Below, one piece after another: positions 14,422 through 19,463 of a stretch of DNA of 19,463 bases (its first letter is position 1; every line of letters starts with the position of its first letter). The notes under the pieces are model-generated. The model saw only the letters and a list, made by a program, of their open reading frames with translations, had not been told where the DNA came from and did not search any database. Both the position numbers and the translations under genes were made by a program. The stretch lies in the NCBI GenBank assembly GCA_023414975.1, contig JAEZMI010000321.1, positions 1-19,463 of the forward strand, written 5' to 3'. This DNA comes from Pseudomonadota bacterium. Its GTDB lineage: Bacteria > Pseudomonadota > Alphaproteobacteria > Rhizobiales > Xanthobacteraceae.

Positions 14422-15639
14422 TCAGTTGGCGGGTTTGGCGGCGGGAGCTTCCGTGCCGGTGCCGCCCTGCGGTGCTGCCGGCTGCTCGAGCTTGCCGACA
14501 ACCTGCGCGCCCGGTCGGATACGCACCAGGCCGTTGACGACGACCAGATCGTCCTTGGTCAGGCCGCTATTGATGATGCGTTGCCCGTCGATCTGCCGGC
14601 CGAGCGTCACATACTTCATCTGCGGCACCTGCGGCTGATCGCCAGGCTGCATGACATAGACGAATTTTCGCGTCTGCTCGGTGCCAATGGCCACATCCGG
14701 CACCAGGACCGCATCATGCGGCGCCGAGGACGGCACGCGCACGCGCCCGAACATGCCGGGAGTGAAGATGGCGTCCTTGTTGGCGAATTCGGCACGGCCG
14801 CGAATGGTGCCGGTCTCGGTGCTTATCTGGTTATCGACGAAGTTCAGCGTGCCCTTGTAGGGGAAGTCCTTGTCGTCGATCAGACCCAGTTCCACCGGGA
14901 TGGGCTTGCCGGTGTCCCCCATCTGCTTGGCCATGCGCTGGTAACGCAGATAGGACGTCTCGTCATAGGTGAACTCGAAATAGATCGGGTCCATCGAGAC
15001 GATGGTGGCGAGCAGAGTGTTGGTGTTGGCGCCGCCCGCCCCACCCGTGACGAGATTGCCGACCGAGACCTTGCGGTCGCCGATGCGCCCGGTGACGGGG
15101 GAGCGCAGTTCCGTGAACTCAAGATCGAGCTGGGCCGAGTGCACGGCGGCCTGAGCGGCCGCGACGCTGGCACGTGCCGAGCGCTCGGTCTGCAGACGCT
15201 GATCGTAGGTCTGCTTGGAAATGGCGGTGGAGGTGCGATCCTCGATCAGCGTCTGCGCGCGCTGAAGGTCTGCCTGCGCGAAGTCGAGATCGGCCTGGGC
15301 CTTCTCAAGATTAGCCTGCGCCTGGTCGAGCGCCACCTGGAAGGGGCGCTTGTCGATGGTGAACAGGAGGTCGCCTTGCTTCACCAGCTGGCCATCGGTG
15401 AAATTGATCGTCTCGAGATAGCCGGAGACGCGCGCATAGACCTGCACGAGGTCCACCGCCGTGAAGCGGCCGACATACTCGTCATAATCCGTCACCTGCT
15501 GCACTGTCGGCTTGGCTACCGTCACCGAAGCGGCTGGCGGAGCCGCCTGCTGTGCCTGGTTCTGCTCGGAGCAGCCGGCGAGAGCGAGCCCGACCAGGGC
15601 GACGGCCAAAAGCGGGAAGCGCGGCAAGGCGGCAATCAT
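14422..15639 (-). CDS. RND efflux periplasmic adaptor (membrane fusion protein), lipoprotein
   Basis: 405 residues from ATG 15639. This start gives a clean lipoprotein signal (LLAVALVGLALAGC, acylated Cys23) and has GGAGAG upstream; the longer frame from 15741 lacks any signal. Domain order is lipoyl half, a long alpha hairpin rich in Gln/Ala/Leu (roughly residues 95-180), second lipoyl half (ELRSPVTGRIGDRKVSVGNL), beta-barrel, then membrane-proximal domain. It ends in an Ala/Pro-rich tail. It bridges the RND pump to an outer-membrane channel as a hexamer. It is the first gene of the operon, so its upstream spacer (15640-15762) must carry the promoter. No TetR or other regulator is beside it. 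Confidence 0.95.
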   Translation of the reverse strand: MIAALPRFPLLAVALVGLALAGCSEQNQAQQAAPPAASVTVAKPTVQQVTDYDEYVGRFTAVDLVQVYARVSGYLETINFTDGQLVKQGDLLFTIDKRPFQVALDQAQANLEKAQADLDFAQADLQRAQTLIEDRTSTAISKQTYDQRLQTERSARASVAAAQAAVHSAQLDLEFTELRSPVTGRIGDRKVSVGNLVTGGAGGANTNTLLATIVSMDPIYFEFTYDETSYLRYQRMAKQMGDTGKPIPVELGLIDDKDFPYKGTLNFVDNQISTETGTIRGRAEFANKDAIFTPGMFGRVRVPSSAPHDAVLVPDVAIGTEQTRKFVYVMQPGDQPQVPQMKYVTLGRQIDGQRIINSGLTKDDLVVVNGLVRIRPGAQVVGKLEQPAAPQGGTGTEAPAAKPAN

Positions 15640-15762
15640 GCGATTCTCTCCGAAACGATCGGTGTGGCGGCTCGAATCCCAAGCCGCCGCATGGCGCGTT
15701 CCGCCCGCATCGGAGACGCATAAGGCGAGCCAGTAGCACAATTTTGCTGCACTGCGTAAGCT

Positions 15763-17316
15763 CTATCGTCCTACCTTCGATGGGAGCCTGGGACGCAAGA
15801 GGGCACGCAGATAACTCCGTCCCAGGAGCGTAAGAACTAACACCACATAAGCGAGACCACCCACCACCATACAAAGGGCGAGGCGGGTTTCGTTCTGCGC
15901 GCGGGGAAGTTGGGCGACAACGCCGGCGCCGTAGCGCCCCGAGAGATAGAGGGCACCCGCGAGCAGCGCCGCGATGACAGCCAGGCGCGGCAGGGTGCGC
16001 CAAAGCTGGACATCACCGCACTCGTAACCGCGCCGATAAGCGAGTATCGCGAGGGCGATCACGGTGATCCAGCCGCCGACGGATGTGGCGAAGGCGAGTC
16101 CCACCTGCGCAAAATCGTCCATGAGGAGGACTTTAAGCACAATGTTCACTCCCGCTGCCCCGAGCGTTGCCAGCACGGGCGTGCGCGTATCGCCGCGGGC
16201 ATAGAATGGCGCGGAGAGTGAACGGATGATGACGAAGGGGATGAGGCCGACCCCGTAGGCTGCCAGTGTCGCCGCGGCCGCGCTCGCGGCTTCCCCCGTG
16301 AAGGCCCCGCGCAGGAATAGCCCACGCATGATGATCTCGGGGATCGTAAGCGCGGCCGCCAGAAAAGGCAGGGCCAGCAAAATCGTGAGCTCGATGGCGC
16401 GGGCCTGCGCGTGGCGCGCGCCATCGTAATCGCTGGCCGCAATACGTCGCGACATTTCCGGCAACAGCACGATGCCGGCCGCCACGCCCACGACGCCGAT
16501 GGGAAGCTGGTTGATGCGGTCCGCGTAGAACAGCGCCGCGATCGCCCCCTGCGGGAGAAAGGACGCGATAATCGTGTCGGCGAAGATCGCAAGTTGTGTA
16601 CCGGCGGAGCCAATAATCGCCGGCCCCAGTGCCACGAGGAAGCGCCGCGTCTCGGGATCGAGCCGGGGACGGCCGAACCGGACGCCGACGCCATGCCGCT
16701 CGGCATCGAACACCAGAAGCGCCAATTGCAGGAAGCCGGAAATCAGGACGCCCCATGCCGCCGCATCACCCGCCGTCGGAAAGAAACCGGCGACACTGAG
16801 CGTGCCGACCATGGCGAGGTTGAGCAGGATGGAGGCGGCTGCTGCCGCCCAGAAGCGGTCATTGGCGTTGAGCACGCCCCCCACCAGCGTCACCACCGCG
16901 ATCAGCCCAAGATAGGGGAAGGTGATGCGGGTGAAATCGACCGTCAGGGCGAAACGCTCGGGATCATCCGACAGACCAGGCGCCAGCAGAGCCACCACCC
17001 ACGGTGTCGCCAGCAGGGCGAGGGCCAGAATGGCCAGTTGAACGACGACGACGGCGCTCAGGATGCCATCGGCAAAGCGGCGGGCACTGGCATCGCCCCG
17101 TTGCGTCTTCACCCGCGCATAGGCCGGGATGAAGGCGGTATTGAACGCCCCCTCGGCGAAGATCGAGCGGAAATGGTTCGGCAGGCGGAACGCGATGTAG
17201 AACGCATCCGCGACCGGCCCCGCACCCAGCACCGCCGCCATGACGATGTCGCGCACGAAGCCGGTGAGCCGCGAGAGCAGCGTCCAGCCGCCGACCGAAA
17301 AAATACTGCGAATCAT
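15763..17316 (-). CDS. murJ: Lipid II flippase MurJ (MviN)
   Basis: 517 residues with about 14 membrane helices of the MOP superfamily. It moves lipid II across the inner membrane for peptidoglycan synthesis and is usually essential. Conserved positions include Arg16 and Arg22-Asp23 in SRLTGFVRD, Asp37 in VADAFY, and the block FRLPNHFRSIFAEGAFNTAF in the first cytoplasmic loop. GWTLLSRLTGF at the start and late AYGVGLIPFVIIRSLSAPFY also fit MurJ. ATG 17316 begins the family homology. In many relatives murJ neighbours glnD or trpS, but here it follows two sugar-nucleotide genes on the same strand. It ends 124 bases before the RND operon start. Confidence 0.96.
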   Translation of the reverse strand: MIRSIFSVGGWTLLSRLTGFVRDIVMAAVLGAGPVADAFYIAFRLPNHFRSIFAEGAFNTAFIPAYARVKTQRGDASARRFADGILSAVVVVQLAILALALLATPWVVALLAPGLSDDPERFALTVDFTRITFPYLGLIAVVTLVGGVLNANDRFWAAAAASILLNLAMVGTLSVAGFFPTAGDAAAWGVLISGFLQLALLVFDAERHGVGVRFGRPRLDPETRRFLVALGPAIIGSAGTQLAIFADTIIASFLPQGAIAALFYADRINQLPIGVVGVAAGIVLLPEMSRRIAASDYDGARHAQARAIELTILLALPFLAAALTIPEIIMRGLFLRGAFTGEAASAAAATLAAYGVGLIPFVIIRSLSAPFYARGDTRTPVLATLGAAGVNIVLKVLLMDDFAQVGLAFATSVGGWITVIALAILAYRRGYECGDVQLWRTLPRLAVIAALLAGALYLSGRYGAGVVAQLPRAQNETRLALCMVVGGLAYVVLVLTLLGRSYLRALLRPRLPSKVGR

Positions 17317-17347
17317 GACGGGGGAGCGCCAAGCCTGCCAAAAGACT

Positions 17348-17366
17348 GGCGGAAGCTAGCTCCGCC
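17348..17366 (-). terminator. Dyad between the aminotransferase gene and murJ
   Basis: GGCGGA (17348-17353) and TCCGCC (17361-17366) flank AGCTAGC. Read on the minus strand the stem is followed within a few bases by TTTT, so it is a possible terminator for the sugar genes upstream. A murJ operator is the alternative. Confidence 0.35.
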
Positions 17367-17398
17367 CGCCGGTGTCCACCAGTCCCTGCCCGGCCGGA

Positions 17399-18556
17399 TC
17401 AGGCCTTGAGTGCCCGACGGACGGCGGCGATCACCCGCTCTTGGCTCGCCGCGTCAAGATAAGCGTGCATCGGCAGGCTGATGACCTCGCCGGACAGCCG
17501 CTCGCACACCGGAAGTCCATTGCCGGCCGACGGGTACTGCGCATAGGCGGGCTGACGATGCATCGGGATACGGTAATAGACCGCCGTCGGAACGCCCTCC
17601 TTCTGCAACGTGGCGGCGAGCCCGTCGCGCACGCCATGGGGCAGACGGATCGTGTACTGGGCCCACACCGAGGTCGCCCGCGGATCGACCACCGGAACGA
17701 CGCAAATGTCGGCAAGCGCCTCGTTGTAGCGGGCCGCGACGCGCTGGCGCGCGGCGATCTCGTCCTCGAAGATGGTCAGCTTTTCCAGCAGGATGGCGGC
17801 CTGAATCGTGTCGAGACGGCCGGTCATGCCAATGCGGACGTTCTCGTACTTGTCGACGCCCTGGCCATGCTCGCGCACGCTTTTGAGCACCGGCACCAGA
17901 TCGTCATCGTCGGTGAAGATGGCGCCGCCATCACCGAAGCAACCGAGCGGCTTAGCCGGAAAGAAGCTGGTCGCCGTCGCGTCGCCAAAGGAACCGGTGC
18001 GCTTGCCGTGCCAGGTTGCGCCGAAGCCCTGCGCGGTATCGCACAGGATCTTCAGCCCGTGTTCCCTGGCGATGGCCTCGATCGCATCGAGATCGGCCGG
18101 CTGGCCGAACAGGTCGACCGGGACCACGACGCGCGGGTTGAGCCCCTTGTCAACGGCAACCTTGATGGCAGCCTTGAGACTGGCCGGGTCCATATTGAAC
18201 GTGTCTTCAAGCACATCGACGAAGACCGGCGAGGCGCCGACCCACGGCACCACCTCGGCGGTGGCGCAGAAAGTGAAGGCCGGGCAGAACACCGCATCGC
18301 CCGGACCGACGCCCCAGGCCATGAGGATCATCGCCAGCGCGTCCGTGCCGCTGGAGCAGGAAATGGCGTGCTTGGCCCCGGCAAAAGCGGCGAGCTTCTG
18401 TTCGAGCTCGGTGACCTCGGGCCCGTTCACGAAGCGGCAGTGATCGAGCACGCGGGCAACCGCCTCATCGATCCGGCGGCCAAGGCGGGCGCGCTGCGAG
18501 GCGACATCGATGAAGGGGATCGGGGCGAGGTCGGTCTTCACATGGGAGTTCATCAT
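17399..18556 (-). CDS. DegT/DnrJ/EryC1/StrS sugar-nucleotide aminotransferase, GnnB/WbpE-like
   Basis: 385 residues of the fold type I PLP family acting on nucleotide-linked keto sugars. PLP contacts are seen: SSGTDAL (residues 69-73) for the phosphate, CDTAQGFGA with Asp173, and the Schiff-base lysine Lys202 in TSFFPAKPLGCFGDGG. PFIDVASQ near residue 14 and FVNGPEVTELEQKL are typical of the branch that aminates the 3-keto group (GnnB, WbpE/WlbC). GnnB makes UDP-GlcNAc3N for lipid A, whereas WbpE works in 2,3-diamino-uronic acid synthesis. The gene follows the dehydrogenase by nine bases and should use its 3-keto product, with glutamate as amino donor. The choice between the two pathways rests on the partner gene. 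Confidence 0.9.
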   Translation of the reverse strand: MMNSHVKTDLAPIPFIDVASQRARLGRRIDEAVARVLDHCRFVNGPEVTELEQKLAAFAGAKHAISCSSGTDALAMILMAWGVGPGDAVFCPAFTFCATAEVVPWVGASPVFVDVLEDTFNMDPASLKAAIKVAVDKGLNPRVVVPVDLFGQPADLDAIEAIAREHGLKILCDTAQGFGATWHGKRTGSFGDATATSFFPAKPLGCFGDGGAIFTDDDDLVPVLKSVREHGQGVDKYENVRIGMTGRLDTIQAAILLEKLTIFEDEIAARQRVAARYNEALADICVVPVVDPRATSVWAQYTIRLPHGVRDGLAATLQKEGVPTAVYYRIPMHRQPAYAQYPSAGNGLPVCERLSGEVISLPMHAYLDAASQERVIAAVRRALKA

Positions 18557-18565
18557 CGTTCTCGC

Positions 18566-19463
18566 TCAACCGGCGGCGGCGATGCGCAGCGGGGCAGACT
18601 CGGGCTTCTTGTCGCCGGGAACGTCCAGACAACGGATCGCGGTGGCAATGGCGGCGACGCCGTCGTCACCCGTGACCGCCGGTATCTTCTCGCCCCGGAT
18701 CGCTTCAAGGAAACGGGTGAGCTCGACGCGCAGCGGCTCGGCGTAGGCGACCGGCAGATGGCGCATGGAGTAGCTGCCGTCCGGCTTGTAATCGAAGCAC
18801 TCGGTGACCTGCCGGGTCAGCAGATCGCCAGTGACATATTTGTTGCGGGTTGCCACCTGCACCGTGCGCGCCTTGAACGGCGTCAGCCAGTTGGTGTTGA
18901 TGTGCGCCAACACGCCATTGGCGGTGCGGAACTGCAGCAGAGCGATGTCCTCGCGGTCGGCCACCGCCGCCTTTACCTGCGGCTGAACTTCGGTGATCTG
19001 CGACCCCGTGAAGTGGCAGATCAGGTCGATGTCATGCACGGCGAGATCGATCACCACCCCGACATTCGACATGCGCGGCGGAAACGGGCCGACGCGCGTG
19101 ATGCCGATGGAGAGGATCTCCTCGCCGCGAATGGCGTTCTTGACCGCCTCGACCGCCGGGTTGAAGCGCTCGACATGGCCGACCATCAGCGTCACGCCTT
19201 TCGCCTTGGCCGCCGCCACGATGGCTTCCGCCTCGGCGACCGTGGGAGCGATCGGTTTTTCGACCAGCACATGCTTGCCGGCGTTGATCGCGGCGATCGC
19301 CACATCGTGGTGCAGATGGGTGGGCGCTGCAACCACCAGCGCGTCGACGCCGAGCGCGATCAGCTCCTCAAGGGTGGCGACCGCCGTGCACCCCAGAATC
19401 GCCGCGACCTTACCGCGTTGCGCCTCGTCCGGATCGGCAATGCCGACCATGGTGGCGCCGGAC
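18566..19463 (-). CDS. Gfo/Idh/MocA oxidoreductase, UDP-GlcNAc 3-dehydrogenase-like (GnnA), 5' end missing
   Basis: The frame is open past the Met at 19450 to the edge of the window (four more codons visible), so the start and the GxGxxG NAD-binding loop are missing. The rest has VEKPIAPT (the family EKP motif), GHVERFNPAVEAV, the stretch RVGPFPPRMSNVGVVIDLAV and HDIDLI with the catalytic His/Asp pair. This combination matches my memory of UDP-GlcNAc 3-dehydrogenase (GnnA) better than WbpB. The enzyme would oxidise the 3-OH of a UDP sugar with NAD+ for the next gene's product to aminate. The stop is TGA 18568-18566. The remaining operon, possibly with acyltransferases, lies to the right. Confidence 0.85.
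   Translation of the reverse strand, partial: SGATMVGIADPDEAQRGKVAAILGCTAVATLEELIALGVDALVVAAPTHLHHDVAIAAINAGKHVLVEKPIAPTVAEAEAIVAAAKAKGVTLMVGHVERFNPAVEAVKNAIRGEEILSIGITRVGPFPPRMSNVGVVIDLAVHDIDLICHFTGSQITEVQPQVKAAVADREDIALLQFRTANGVLAHINTNWLTPFKARTVQVATRNKYVTGDLLTRQVTECFDYKPDGSYSMRHLPVAYAEPLRVELTRFLEAIRGEKIPAVTGDDGVAAIATAIRCLDVPGDKKPESAPLRIAAAG

Noticed and set aside
15640..15741. 34-residue N-terminal extension of the efflux adaptor
   Set aside because: The internal ATG gives a proper lipoprotein signal and SD; the extension would bury the signal.
1..19463. Prophage, defence island, CRISPR, biosynthetic cluster or novel multi-gene system
   Set aside because: All sizeable genes belong to known families in ordinary chromosomal order, and there are no integrases, transposases or spacer arrays. 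The unexplained signals are limited to short intergenic structures.

Overview
The window is GC-rich, gene-dense chromosomal DNA. It most likely comes from an alphaproteobacterium of the order Hyphomicrobiales (Xanthobacteraceae-like: Ancylobacter, Starkeya or Xanthobacter relatives). This placement is inferred from base composition, codon use and gene families, not from a marker gene. I see no rRNA, tRNA, insertion sequence, prophage, CRISPR array or recognisable defence locus. Most of the region is ordinary housekeeping, transport and envelope genes, and the more interesting signals lie in the non-coding DNA.

Left part (1-3136): the 3' part of a dipeptide epimerase / N-acetyl-D-Glu racemase converges on an MFS transporter. 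Upstream of that transporter, on the same strand, is thiD, preceded by a clear TPP riboswitch (2697-2775, minus strand). The riboswitch leader seems to carry a copy of the thiD ribosome-binding sequence. Next to the aptamer is an 80-bp element bounded by perfect 14-bp inverted repeats, then a stand-alone Lrp/AsnC ligand-binding (RAM) gene.

Middle part (3134-9383): a DMT-family permease is followed by a two-gene unit for cytochrome c' and a b561-type membrane cytochrome. This unit is divergent from a double-domain universal stress protein. The spacer between them contains a perfect 26-bp tandem duplication with a palindrome in each copy. A LysE-type exporter with a dyad just before its ribosome-binding site comes next. 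It is followed by a translationally coupled pair: an LpxH-like metallophosphoesterase and a GT4 glycosyltransferase, probably acting on envelope lipids.

Right part (9387-19463): a PLP-dependent threonine/serine dehydratase is divergent from an XRE-cupin regulator, which ends in a good rho-independent terminator. A periplasmic adaptor and RND pump operon follows on the minus strand, without an outer-membrane factor. The last block is murJ (lipid II flippase), a DegT-type sugar aminotransferase and a Gfo/Idh/MocA sugar dehydrogenase running off the window. The last two look like the GnnA/GnnB pair that makes UDP-GlcNAc3N for lipid A with a diaminoglucose backbone, although a WbpB/WbpE-type O-antigen role is possible. 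Envelope biogenesis is the main theme of the right half.
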